Both the position numbers and the translations under genes were made by a program. Shown here piece by piece: positions 49,868-62,502 of a stretch of DNA of 64,000 nt. The notes under the pieces were generated by a model that ran no database searches, was not told where the DNA came from, and saw only the letters and a program-made list of their open reading frames with translations. Every line of letters begins with the position of its first letter. Within the stretch, counting starts at the first letter, position 1. Origin of the DNA: Sambucus nigra (taxonomy: Eukaryota; Streptophyta; Magnoliopsida; Dipsacales; Adoxaceae); contig OX422216.1 in the NCBI GenBank assembly GCA_949130495.1, positions 100,633,967 to 100,697,966 of the forward strand, written 5' to 3'.

Positions 49868-50493
49868 ATTATAATGAGAAATAAATACCGGATTAGAAGA
49901 GAGCTGGACCGAGAATTTGTACCTCCACAAGAACTAGTCAAGAAATAGAGAAAAACAAAAATAATATATTTTTAGAATATATCATCCATAACTAAAAAAG
50001 ATGAAAGAAAAATAATAGGAGACAGAGACCTTCGATCACCTTCATTTTATGATCTATACGAGATAGAGTCTCTTTGTGGTCAGATCTACACGATATAGGG
50101 GCGGGTCTGAGACTCTCTCTAGATGGTGGGAGAATGCAGTGATGGGAGGAGAACGAAGGTGGGAGGAGAACGACGATGGAAGAAGGAAGCAACATGTGTG
50201 TGCCAAGTTTTACGTGGGACTAGAAATGTGGGAATAGAAAATAGTTAGGGTAAAAAAAATAGCTGACTAAAGAATTCCCTCCATTTCCCCGCCAATTTGT
50301 TTTGCTAACACTTGTTTTTGGCACATAAAAAAATTAAATTTAAACAAATATATATTATAATTAAATATAAAGACACTAAAAAATAATTATAACAGATATA
50401 AGTAATTACTAACACTTCAATACTGCCTAACGCACTCTAACTGTTACAAAACCAAATATAGGTCTGTTACAAATGTTCCCATGGGTTGTAGTG
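49868..50493 (-). other. Terminal segment of the CACTA transposon with right inverted terminus
   Basis: It ends in CATGGGTTGTAGTG, i.e. CACTACAACCCATG on the minus strand, the CACTA signature. TGTAACAG occurs twice and AGTGTTAGTAAT once within 80 bp of the end, all on the minus strand. Further in, a pyrimidine-rich leader (near 50020-50180) may be the 5' untranslated region of the TnpD-like transcript. No coding frame. Confidence 0.6.
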
Positions 50494-51106
50494 AATTCTC
50501 AGTTTTCTAAATCCCAACAAGAGTGGCCGTTAATTACCTTTTATCCCTAGTAAAATCAACCGCCAAATATGTAGTGAACATTGGCCGAACAACAAACAAC
50601 CACCCTCCAGTGAGTCACAGTACAGGTGTATCAAAAATCTACCCAATTTAATCAATTGAAAATGTAATCGTATCAAATCCTCAAAATTGAACGATCATTG
50701 TGAAAATAAAACTGATTAATTTTTCAAAACAAATACGGTCGGTTTTAAAAGGAAAAGGTCAAGATTGTTTTGAAAAAATTGAAACCAAATCGTATATATA
50801 AAAAACAAATCGGTTCGATCAACCATAGAAATCAGAACATAATATTTTTGTTTTTAAAACAGATCGATAAAGATCAAAACCCAAATCTGTTTTGAAAAAC
50901 AGAAATCAACTTATGTATAAAAGTTTCCCACTCATATATTAATATACATTTTATCATATATGGCCCCTTACTGCCACTTGAAAATATTTAAAATATCATG
51001 ACAATATACAATAGTTGTTGTGAATGTTTATTATTAGATAAATAAATATACTGACTCGTTTCGATTGCACTTATCTATCGTCCACAAAACATACGCGTTT
51101 TTCATC
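50494..51106. other. Flanking DNA without recognised feature
   Basis: AT-rich with many near-repeats of AATCGGTT/AATCTGTTTTGAAAA (50690-50910). No frame or element identified. Confidence 0.5.
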
Positions 51107-52196
51107 TGTAATGACATATTTTTATAAATGTTCGTCACAATTAATTATCTCGTATACCGTTACAACCGTCGAAGAAGTTGAAGAGAAATCTACATTAATA
51201 CGGATCCGAATATATCAGGGTTCTTCATCAAAAAGCTGTGAAACCCTGCCTAATTAAATACCGGGTGATCACTCCTTTATTAAATTAAAATCAAGGTGAA
51301 CAATTGGTTCATTCTTAGCATCACTGTCGTAAAAATACTTTTCCAAATTCAACACCCTAAATAATTAAGCTAAGTGTCAAAACCATTTTTAGATTTTTAC
51401 TTTCCAAATTTTATTTGTAACCAATGACTTAAAACTTTACATAATTCAATATTAAATAATCACACCACAATTATCCTGGAACATATATTCCAAATAATTT
51501 AAACATTCAACAACTAAATCCCAACATTAAAACTTAAAGTAAAACATCCAGACAGTAATAAATCCCAAAGTGAAAATACTAGAAATAAATGGATCACAAT
51601 GTCCAATAAAACAACTCGATAATGGAAACGGGCGACACATGCCCAACTGAATAAATAAGCTAGGAGTGGAATCAATAAATGAAGTCATCTCAGCAAGAGG
51701 CCTGCAACTCCCACCTAAGCTGCAACGCGTTCCTTCCAAAGGATCCTATGCAAGACGCCCCTGTGGCTGGGCACCTGTAATATATACATATATATACAAG
51801 AGAGAAAGGAAAATAGAAACGGGTCAGAGCCCGATAGTGTAAATGATTTAAAATTTGTTTAGCAAGTATTTAAAATGTTTACAGGCCAATGCAACAATAT
51901 ATTAGTGCGGCACTCTCTTAAGAAATTCTCACCTCTCTTCTAATGTGCACGCCTATCGCATTAATCTTCCCAATGGTTTATCTTATCTTAGGTTACTCGT
52001 AAGATTTAAACTGAACAATTTAATTGTTTAAGAGAATAATTTCATTTGATCACAAAGTTCTCATTTAAACCTTATTTGCTAATAAAGTTTCCCAGTGTCC
52101 CATTATACTTTTCAAAACAAGTATTTCCAAATTGAAATCGTTATGATTCATTTCCTACTTACCATAAACACAATAGGGAGTTCCAAATTTCAGAAA

Positions 52197-52200
<4 letters not shown>

Positions 52201-52279
<79 letters not shown>
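52201..52279. repeat. TA microsatellite in Tekay A 3' LTR
   Basis: About 39 TA units, followed by TATACTCGTATAATATATAC, which is also present after the shorter tract in the other LTR. Confidence 0.97.
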
Positions 52280-52283
<4 letters not shown>

Positions 52284-53109
52284 CTCGTATAATATATATA
52301 CTCTAACAGCACCCCACATAAAAATTATGGTGCGGGAATACTCTGCTATCCAATCCCCGTATCACTCGTACTAAGGGAAATACAAGTTCGGAATCACTCT
52401 CGAACTGTATTAACACATACACAAACAATATTGAGGCGAAGCATAGATTCCAAGTCTCTAAGAGGATAGCACATGCCCCCTTGTCTCTTAGGACCGTCTG
52501 AACTATCGATTCGATAGCCTGTACCAAAGATTTCTATCTTCTAGGGTACGAGTCAATATCCCCATAAAGGTCCCATCGAGATAAGACTGTCCCAGCGCGA
52601 TAACCTCAGGGATAGCAAGTAGCGCGGGCACGATTTTCACAAATAGATAGTATAAGAATAAACACAGTCATATAACTATACTACTATTACCATATCAAAT
52701 TAGGTACATCTCATAACCCATAATTACGACATTTGTCCTTATTTCTCATTATTTAGTTATCACATATAACCGTTCATTTCTTACTTTAATTTGAGGGATC
52801 ATTCCAATTTATTACGTAACACTCATGGACTCTATCCTCCCAAGTGTAGAATTCAGTAGGTACTCATCTATTATTCCATCGTAACTATTTCACGCGTCTC
52901 TCCATTTGATACACAACCCCATCGTCCCTTATGTGTAAGTATCCCAAAAATGTAAATATCGTCTTAGATTAAAGGTCTCATAGTTATTCATAAGTCCTAC
53001 TGGTTTCCTTTACCTTCCAAAATATTTTAATAAGGATGCACAAATATTTCTACTCATTTAATTTGAATTTAACTATTTTCAAAGGGGAAATGTGAGTCTG
53101 CCAGAAGGG

Positions 53110-53185
53110 GTCAATCGATCGATGGCAGGAGCTCGATCGATCGATGCGTCGATTGATCGACACCCCTGGTTCGATCGATCGATCA
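53110..53185. repeat. Cluster of TCGATCGATCGA palindromes, Tekay A 3' LTR
   Basis: Four units; two carry single changes (TCAATCGATCGA, CGATTGATCGA). Confidence 0.9.
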
Positions 53186-54258
53186 AACAAGTATACGAAT
53201 TCTACAGATTAACATTTACGGGTTTCATAATCTAACCTCAATCAAATCCAGATTTTTCACACCCAAACTCCCTAAAATTTGTACTACAAATAGTATAAAT
53301 CCATATTATACATCTTCAACGTAAAGCATGCAATTTTTCATCAATAACCATAGATTAATAGGCCAAAACTCATATAAATCTCAAGAGCCCTAGAATTTAT
53401 TTAACATGGTTCTAATCAGTCTTTTTCCATAAATTTCTACTCCTAATTCATCATAAATTCGTGGTTAAGCCTCTACATGTGAAGGGGTTTCTAGATTATC
53501 ATTCAAATCATTACTACATGCGATTTTCCTATCTCCAACATGGATTTTCTTCTACCAAACTCATCCTAATCACCCTAGACTAACATGAACGATGCATTAA
53601 CGAAAATAAGCAAGATAAATACTTGCCTGGAAATTTCAAAGTTCTGATTTGTGGATGAATTTGATGTTGTCGCGTTCCCCGTCGCGCGATCTACGCGTTG
53701 GTGGTGGCGGCGGTGCAACCGGATGGATTTTGGGCCTTGGACTGCTTGGAAAGCTTTCTCCTTCCCTCTCCTATGGCCGTTCTAATATTTTGAGTCTGCT
53801 AACCCTAAAGGACTATTCCAAATGGCTGATATAGCCTAATAATTTTCGTGGGTTTAATTACCCAAAAATGCAAAATGTCCAAAATGCCCTCCCGGGGTGT
53901 TAAATAGGCCTAAAAATGCCTCGAGACCCGGGTATACTTTTCTGACTATCTCGACCCTTCCGAACACTTTGGCGCACTCAAAATGACCATACGAGGAACT
54001 TATAATTTATTCACTTTTATTAATCAATATTTAGTCCCGACGCGACACGGGCGTGTCCCGACTCAAATTTTCAAAATTATCATTTTATTGACTCTTGACA
54101 TTTAATAGAACCAATATTATATTACTTTACTCATTAGTAATATTCAACAACAAGTTTCCCATAATTACTAACTCACATCACGTTAATAATTATAAAGTGA
54201 TTAATTTCCGAATTTATATTAAATTAATAACTCACATTAAATTTAATAAATCCCCAAA

Positions 54259-57200
54259 TTAATATAGCATAAAAATACGGGGTATTACATACTTCCCCCC
54301 TAATAACGGAATTTCGTCTCGAAATTCGAAAAAATAAGGCATACGTGGTAAGAATAAATCTGGGTATCTCTCGTGCATATCTGCCTCACGCTCCCAAGTG
54401 GATTCCTCCACATTATGATGCTCCCACTGGACCCGTACAAGTGGAACTACCTTCGACCTCAATCTCCTCTCGCTATGGTCTAGGATAGCCACTGGTGTCT
54501 CCTCGTAAGAGCTTTCAGGCTGTAATTCTATCTCATCTATCGAAATGTGGGTATGGGCCATATCATCCCGAAGATATTGTCTCAACGACGAGATGTGGAA
54601 TACATCGTGAATGCGATGTAAATGCTCTGGCAGTCCCAATCTGTATGCTATCGGCCCAATCCTCTCGATAATGGGAAATGGTCCCACGTACCTCGGGGCC
54701 AATTTCCCTTTCTTACCGAACCTCATCACTCCTTTCATAGGAGATACACGTAGTAACACTTGGTCCCCCACATTAAACTCTCGGAAGAACCATTTCGCAT
54801 CGGCGTAGCTTTTCTGCCTGTCCTGGGCTACTCGAATGCGACTCCTGATCATCTCAATCCTCGCAGAGGTTTCCTGAATCACCTCTAGTCCGAGCAACTT
54901 GTTATCCCCCACCTCTAACCAACAAGTTGGGGAACGACATGGACTGCCATACAAAGCCTCGAATGGAGCCATGCCAATCGTGAACTGATAAGAGTTATTA
55001 TAAGCAAACTCTACCAGTGGAAGATGTGGCTCCCAACCTCCTCCAAAATCAAGGACACACATGCGTAGCATATCCTCCAACATCGGATTAGTATGCTCTG
55101 TTTGCCCGTCTGTCTGTGGGTGATAAGCTGAACTCAACCTCAACTCTGTACCCATAGCCTCCTGAAAGCTCTCCCAGAAATGCGACATGAAAATCTTGTC
55201 TCTATCTGACACAATATTCAGGGGCACCCCATGTAATCTGACAATCTCAGCAATGAACAACTGAGCATATTGACCCGTGGTATAGTCTGTCCGCACCGGC
55301 ATAAAATGAGCCACCTTGGTCAAACGGTCTACAATTACCCAGATAGAGTCGTGGCCCCGCTGTGATGTAGGCAACCCTGTAATAAAATCCATGGAAATAC
55401 TCTCCCACTTCCACGCGGGAATTTCCAATGGTTGAAGCAACCCTGACGGTTTCTGATGGTCCACCTTTACCAACTGGCAGGTAGAACACTTGGACACGAA
55501 CTCAGCAATGTCCTTTTTCATCCCACTCCACCAGTACTGCCGTCTCATATCCTGGTACATCTTATCTCCTCCAGGATGTACCGCAAATCGGGACCCGTGA
55601 GACTGGGTCATCACTGCATGACGTAATTCTGCTCCTTCTGGAACCACCAATCTCCCATTAAACCTCAAACCCCCATCAGAACTAACAGAATAGGACTCAG
55701 CACCCTCAGCTAAAAGTCGTACAATCTGTTCCTGGAAAAACGGGTCTGCGGTCTGTGTCTGTATCACCCTCGTAACAATCTCGGGTGTCACTGTCATAAC
55801 AGATTTGAAGGAACGGGCTACTGCGTCCTGGTGACCCAACTCTTTCCACTTTGCTTTCCAGATGTCCGCTACATCGTCTACCGGTCTATGGCTCAACGCA
55901 TCAGCAACTACATTGGCCTTTCCGAATGGTATTGTATGTTGAACTGATAGTCCTTCACAAACTCTAACCATCTGCGCTGACGCATATTCAGCTCTCGCTG
56001 AGTGAACAGGTACTGCAGTGACTTGTGGTCTGTGAACAAACAGAATTTCTCCCCCAATAAATAGTGCCTCCATATCCTCAATGAAAAAACGATCGCTGCT
56101 AACTCCAGGTCGTGGGTGGGGTAATTCTTCTCATGCATCTTAAGCTTGCGGGAGGCAAAAGCTATAGCCTTCTCCTCCTGCTGAAGTACTCCCCCAAGTC
56201 CCCGTAAACAGGCATCGGTGTAAACTAGGTACTCCACACCTGGCTTCGGTAAAGCAAGGACCGGTGCTGAAGTAAGCTTGTCTTTTAGCTCGTCGAAAGC
56301 CAATTGGCAAGCATCATCCCAAACATATGGAACCCCTTTGCGAGTCAGGTTCGTCAATGGACCAGCTATTTTGGAGAATTCCCGAATGAATCTCCTGTAG
56401 TATCCGGCTAACCCAAAGAAACTACGCACTTTCGTCGGTGTCGTGGGCTGTTCCCACTCCCTCACCGCTGACACTTTACTCGGGTCAATGGCTATCCCCT
56501 GCTCAGAAACAACATGCCCCGAGAATTGTACTTCTCGCAACCAGGATCCACACTTCTCATACTTAGCATACAACTGATGCTCTCGTAGAGTCTGAAGAAC
56601 CTGCCTCAAGTGCTCGGCATGCTCCTCCTCGGAGTGTGAATATATCAAAATGTCATCTATGAAGACGATGACAAACTGATCCAAGAACTCTTTGAACACT
56701 CGGTTCATTAAGTCCATGAACACGGCTGGAGCATTTGTGAGGCCAAATGGCATCACCCTGAACTCATAGGACCCATATCTCGTCAAGAAGGCAGTCTTTG
56801 AAACATCCTTCTCCCTAATACGTAGTTGGTGGTACCCGACCTCAGATCTATCTTCGAAAATAAAGCTGCTCCCCTCAGCTGGTCAAACATATCATCGATT
56901 CGAGGCAACGGATACTTATTTCGTATCGTGACCTTATTCAACTCCCGGTAGTCCACACATAGCCTCAATGAACCATCTCTCTTCTTTACAAACAAGACTG
57001 GAGCGCCCCAAGGTGAGGTACTCTTGCGAATGAAGCCCTTACCTAACAGCTGCTCTATCTGATCTCGTAACTCTCACATCTCCACTGGAGCCATACGGTA
57101 TGGAGCTCATGCTATAGGTATAGTATCCGGTAATAAATCTATGACAAAGTCTATCTCTCGACTGAGGGGTAGGCCTGGTATCTCCTGAAATACATCGGAA

Positions 57201-58984
57201 TACTCACGAATAACTGGAATTGAGTCTAAGGGAATCACAACCTCCTTAGAGGTATCCTCCTCTATGTAATACAAATGAGCGATCGAGCCTCCCTCTGGGC
57301 GAGGCATCGCCACTACAAACATCTCTTGCCCCGAAATGGAAAAAACAATACTCCCACCAAAACAATTTATCATGGCCCTATATGCAGCGAGCCAATCCAT
57401 ACCGATAATAACGTCATGCTCATGCATATCTAAGACTAACATGTCTGCAGGTAATACCAAGCTACCAATCTCTACCCCCACACCCCGGCATATAAAGAAA
57501 ATAAGTGAACCATTTCCCAGTGGTGAGTCTACACACGTCACAGTGCTCTCTGCTGTGGCTAATAATCCTAAGGCCTTCGCAAAATGGGTAGCTATAAAAT
57601 AGTGCGTCGCCCCAGTATCAAATAAAACTTGACCCATAGTACCATGGATAGGAAACATACCCTCAATCGCGGGTGGTGCCTGCGGAGCTGCTGCCTGGTG
57701 GACGTTATATACACGTCCATACTGTAACTGCCCATACTGCACTGGAGCGGTTGGAATGGATGGTAGGGCAGGTACCTGGGCTGGTGCTGGGAGGGCGGCT
57801 GGAAAAAGTGGCCTCTGTGGCTCATTACGGGCACCCTGCTGCTGTGGGGCCCTCTCTCCCTCTGGACAATGGCCATTCTTGCCGCACACGAAACATCAGC
57901 CTTTGAAATTACCTCCCCTCTGACCTTGCTGACCACGGCCTTGCTGGCCGTTACCACCCCGCCACTAGCCCTGTTGGCCCTAATGAAAATGTTGTTGGCT
58001 CGGTTGGCCCTGCTGCTGACCCTGCTGCTATCGGTGTTGGCCTTGTTGGCCCTGCTGATTAGGCTGGCCCTGCTGTCCCTGCCTATAACCCCTAAATCCC
58101 TGTCTGGAATCACCTGAACGGAATCACTTGGCAGGGTCCCCCTGATGGGAACTCTGCTCGTGCTGACGAGTCTGTCCTTGAGATGTCGGTACTCCACTAG
58201 CACTACTACCTCCGGTCCTGCCCTGTTGGCCGGACTCTCCTGCTCTCTTGCTTCCCTGCAGATGGAAGCGATGATCCTGGCAATGTAGTAAGTCAGCATT
58301 GAGTACATCTGTAAAGGTACTCAGAGACAAATTCCCTATAAGATGCTGACGGATCCTCCAAGCTAACCCATCCACAAACAGCATTATCTTCTTACCCTCA
58401 GTAGGTGCCTCATCTGGCACTATGGTGAGAAGTCTCGTGAACTCCTCCTCATACTCAGCAACGGTAGAATTCTCCTATTTCAAGTTCAGTAATTTTCGCC
58501 TCATCTCAGTCTGTACTGTGGGTGGAAAGTACTTGCGGTCAAACCGCTCCCAGAATACCTGAATCGGGATAGTATACCTCTCCTCCAAGGTGGTGGTGGA
58601 TTCCCACCACTAGAAAGCGGCCCCCACTATCTTAAAGGAAGACAACAACTATTTCTTCACATTTGTGCACTCATACATACGAAGATGTCGCTGGATATTT
58701 TTCTTCCATTGGCTGACGATGATGATATCTGAACTACCCGAGAACTCAGGGGGATGCGACTTCTGAAAGTCATCCCTCACCCGATCCCATGTAGATGGAA
58801 GCTGTGTAGGTACTGGCGCCACTGCCTGAATCTGGGGTGGAGCCTGCTGTACCATTGCTAACGCGGCATTCACCGCCTGAGCAGCAATAGCGACTACCTC
58901 ATTAGCATTCATCGTACCCTGAGCCGGAGCTGCTAGCTGCTCGGCTTGGCCACGCCTATCCTTTGGTGCACGTCTCGTAGGCAT
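54259..58984 (-). pseudogene. Tekay A gag-pol polyprotein with chromodomain
   Basis: The start at 58984 gives MPTRRAPKD. Gag to protease stays in one frame with in-frame stops (near 58649, 58615, 58475, 58125, 57965). The zinc knuckle CFVCGKNGHC near 57890 lacks the four residues before the last cysteine that element B keeps. Protease VLFDTGATH (57620). [15 protein letters not shown], then a one-base loss near 56840, then [12 protein letters not shown] (56650). RNase [12 protein letters not shown] and [11 protein letters not shown], with a second frameshift near 55925. From 56073 to 54259 the frame is open: integrase His/Cys region, D-D-E in [18 protein letters not shown] and DGQTEHTNP, then VGPFPIIERIG and the chromodomain LVRVQWEHHNVEESTWE near 54430. 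The open frame runs past the polypurine tract into the LTR. Confidence 0.93.
54291..54300 (-). promoter_or_regulatory. Tekay A polypurine tract
   Basis: GGGGGGAAGT on the minus strand next to the 3' LTR at 54289. Confidence 0.85.
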
Positions 58985-59153
58985 CTGAAGCGTGAAGAAA
59001 TTTATTAGTCTACAGTTATTATCAAATCTCAAATAGCTGAAGACGTAAACGTAAAAGCAAGAATACAACAATCCTAAAATAGGTCTCTATAGCAAAAATG
59101 CTAAGCTGATAGCGAAATAAGCCGTACAGATCCTAAGGACACTAGAACCTGAT

Positions 59154-59165
59154 GCTCTGATACCA
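59154..59165 (-). promoter_or_regulatory. Tekay A primer-binding site (initiator tRNA-Met)
   Basis: TGGTATCAGAGC on the minus strand, two bases inside the 5' LTR. Confidence 0.93.
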
Positions 59166-59167
59166 CC

Positions 59168-60128
59168 TGTGACACCCCGCCTAATTAAATACCGGGCGAT
59201 CACTCCTTTATTAAATTAAAATAAAGGTGAACAGTTGGTTCATTCTTAGCATCACTGTCGTAAAAATACTTTTCCAAATTAAGCACCCGAAATAATTAAG
59301 CTAAGTGTCAAAACCATTTTTAGATTTTTACTTTCCAAATTTTATTTGTAACCAATGATTTAAAACTTTACATAATTCAATATTAAAGAATCACACCACA
59401 ATTATCCTGGAACATATAATCCAAATAATTTAAACATTCAACAACTAAATCCCAACATTAAAACTTAAAGTAAAACATCCAGACAGTAATAAATCCCAAA
59501 GTGACAATATTAGAAATAAATGATTCACAATGTCCAATAAAACAACTCGATAATGGAAATGGGCGACACATGCCCAACTGAATAGATAAGCTAGGAGTGG
59601 AATCAAATAAATGAAGTCGTCTCAGCAAGAGGCCTGCAAATCCCACCTAAGATGCAGCTCGTTCCTTCCAAAGGATCCTATGCAAGACGCCCCTGTGGCT
59701 GGGCACCTGTAATATAAACATATATATACAAGAGAGAAAGGAAAATAGAAACGGGTTAGAGCCCGATAGTGTAAATGATTTAAAATTTGTTTAGCAAGTA
59801 TTTAAAATGTTTACAGGCCAATGCAACAACATATTAGTGCGGCACTCTCTTGAGAAATTCTCACCTCTCTTCTAATGTGCACGCCTATCGCATTAATCTT
59901 CCCAATGGTTTATCTTATCTTAGGTTACTCGTAAGATTTAAATTGAACAATTTAATTGTTTAAGAGAATAATTTCATTTGATCACAAAGTTCTCATTTAA
60001 ACCTTATTTGCTAATAAAGTTTCCCAGTGTCCCATTATACTTTTCAAAACAAGTGTTTCCAAATTGAAATCTTTATGATTCATTTCCTACTTACCATAAA
60101 CACAATAGGGAGTTCCAAAATTCAGAAA

Positions 60129-60167
<39 letters not shown>

Positions 60168-62185
60168 TACTCGTATAATATATATACTCTAACAGCACCC
60201 CACATAAAAATTATGGTGCGGGCATACTCTGCTATCCAATCCCCGTATCACTCGTACTAAGGGAAATACAAGTTCAAAATCACTCTCGAACTATATTAAC
60301 ACATACAGAAACAATATTGAGGCGAAGCATATATTCCAAGTCTCTAAGAGGATATCACATGCCCCCACATCTCTTAGAACCGTCTGAACTATCGATTCAA
60401 GAGCCTGTACCAAGGATTTCTATCTTTTAGGGTACGAGTCAATATCCCCCATAAAGGTCCCATCGAGATAAGACTGTCCCAGCGCGGTAACCTCAGGGAT
60501 AGCAAGTAGCGCGGGCACGATTTTCTCACATAGATAGTATATGCATAAACACAATCATATAACTATACTACTATTACCATATCAAATTAGGTACATCTCA
60601 TAACCCATAATTACGACATTTGTCCTTATTTCTCATTATTTAGTTATCACGTATAACCGTTCATTTCTTACTTTAATTTGAGGGATCATTCCAATTTATT
60701 ACGTCACACTCATGGACTCTATCCTCCCAAGTGTAGAATTCAGTAGGTACTCATCTATTATTCCATCGTAACTATTTCACGCGTCTCTCCCTTTGATACA
60801 CAACCTCATCGTCCCTTATGTGTAAGTATCCCAAAAATGTAAATATCGTCTTAGATTAAAGGTCTCATAGTTATTCATAAGTCCTACTGGTTTCCTTTAC
60901 CTTCCAAAATATTTTAATAAGGATGCCCAAATATTTCTACTCATTTAATTTGAATTTAACTATTTTCAAAGGGGAAATGTGAGTCTGTCAGAAGGGGTCG
61001 ATCGATCGATGGCAGGAGCTCAATCAATCGATGCGTTGATCGACTCCCCTGGTTCGATCGATCGATCAAACAGGTATACGAAGTCTGCAGATTAACAGTT
61101 ACGGTTTTCATAATCTAACCTCAATCAAATACAGATTTTTCACACCCAAACTCCCTAAAATTTGTACTACAAATAGTATAAACGCATATTATACATCTTA
61201 AACGTAAAGCATGCAATTTTTCATCAGTAACCATAGATTAATAGTCCAAAACTCATATAAATCTCAAGAACCCTAGAATTTCTTTAACATGGTTCTAATC
61301 AGTCTTTTTCTAGAAATTTCTACTCCTAATTCATCATAAATTCGTGGTTAAGCCTTTACATGTGAAGGGGTTTCCAGATTATCATTCAAATAATTACTAC
61401 ATGCGATTTTCCTATCTCCAACATGGATTTTCTTCTACCAAACTCATCCTAATCACCCTAGACTAACATGAACGATGCATTAATGAAAATAAGCAAGATA
61501 AATACTTACCTGGAAATTTCAAAGTTCTGATTTGTGGACGAATTTGATGTTGTCGCGTTCCTTGTCGCGCGATCTACGCATTGGTGGTGGTGGCGGTGCA
61601 ACCGGATGGATTTTGGGCCTTGGATTGCTTGGAAAGCTTTCTCCTTCCCTCTCCTATGGACGTTCTAATGTTTTGAGTCTGCTAACCGTAAAGGACTATT
61701 CCAAATGGCTGATATAGCCTAATAATTTTCGTTGGTTTAATTACCCAAAAATGCAAAATGTCCAAAATGCCCTCCCGGGGTGTTAAATAGGCCTAAAAAT
61801 GCCCCGAGACCCCAACTAAACTCCCGGATATACTTTTCTGACTATCTCGACCCTTCCGTACACTTTGGCGCACTCAAAACAAACATACAAGCAACTTATA
61901 ATTTATTCACTTTTATTAATCAATATTTAGTCCCGACGCGACACGGGCGCGTCCCGACTCAAATTTCCAAAATTATCATTTTATTCATTCTTGACATTTA
62001 ATAGAACCAATATTATATTACTTTACTCATTAGTAATATTCAACAACAAGTTTCCCATAATTACTAACTCACATCACGTTAATAATTATAAAGTGATTAA
62101 TTTCCGGATTTATATTAAATTAATAACTCACATTAAATTTAATAAATGCCCAAATTAATATAGCATAAAAATACGGGGTATTACA
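59168..62185 (-). repeat. Tekay A 5' LTR
   Basis: 3018 bp, TGTGACACCC...GGTATTACA. Closely similar to the 3' LTR along its length; the TA tract at 60132-60162 is shorter. Confidence 0.95.
60998..61069. repeat. Cluster of TCGATCGATCGA palindromes, Tekay A 5' LTR
   Basis: The same four positions as in the 3' LTR, with different single changes (CAATCAATCGAT) and loss of a few bases near 61033. Confidence 0.9.
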
Positions 62186-62413
62186 AAAGCCTCCGCAAAG
62201 TTTACTTTGGTAAGGTTATGTTTTAAATACCTTAACTTTTCACTTAGAGCTTTGGGATATTTTTTCAAAATATTTTATACCTTAACTTTGCACTTAGAGC
62301 TTTGGGATATATTTTTGAACTATTTTCTAAGTGTTGGAGCGGACTTTTTCGTCAAAATTTGAGATTGAGTAATTTTTCTAAGTCCTGTAGCGTTCCTCGA
62401 TTTTGACACCCAG

Positions 62414-62502
62414 GTCGTTCAAGCGAGACCTCATCTCGTTCGAGCGACAAGCAAATGTCGCGGGATATCGTTCAAACGACACGTGTCCTTCGTTCGAGCG
62501 AG
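62414..62502. repeat. Cluster of CGTTCGAGCG near-palindromes in solo LTR D2
   Basis: Four to five units (CGTTCAAGCGA, CGTTCGAGCGA, CGTTCAAACGA, CGTTCGAGCGA) end about 40 bp before the TATA box at 62541. Copy D1 has GGACCGGTCC units at the equivalent place. Confidence 0.88.

Larger units (their letters stand above)
8752..50493 (-). mobile_element. CACTA (En/Spm, Ptta) DNA transposon, broken up by nested insertions
   Basis: Both gene types of plant CACTA elements are present on the minus strand in one orientation: TnpD-like first (18537-22094), then TnpA-like (9735-12581). On the right, after removing the LINE and the Tat element, about 1.3 kb of leader sequence runs to GTAGTG at 50488-50493, that is CACTAC on the minus strand. 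On the left, a block of short hairpins at 9001-9257 is a typical subterminal region, and AGTGTTAGTAAT occurs at 8983 and, inverted, about 78 bp inside the right end. The left end is uncertain: CACTA at 8752 is the best candidate, but flanking triplets (AAA and AAT) do not match. Without nested elements the transposon would be about 14 kb. Confidence 0.6.
51237..54289 (-). repeat. Tekay A 3' LTR
   Basis: 3053 bp, TGTGAAACCC...GGTATTACA. The TA microsatellite is about 79 bp, against about 31 bp in the partner LTR. Confidence 0.95.
51237..62185 (-). mobile_element. Tekay/Del-type chromovirus, element A (complete structure, dead genes)
   Basis: LTRs at 51237-54289 and 59168-62185, with duplication AAAGC at 51232-51236 and 62186-62190. 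Primer site at 59154-59165 and polypurine tract at 54291-54300 give minus orientation. Its proteins resemble element B closely, but the LTRs are a different subfamily with another palindrome and long TA microsatellites. Length is 10.9 kb. It is inserted in solo LTR D2. Confidence 0.95.

Noticed and set aside
53649..53834. 61-codon frame with a Gly run, repeated at 61532-61717
   Set aside because: Present twice only because it lies in paired LTRs; plus strand, opposite to the element's transcription, no known domain.
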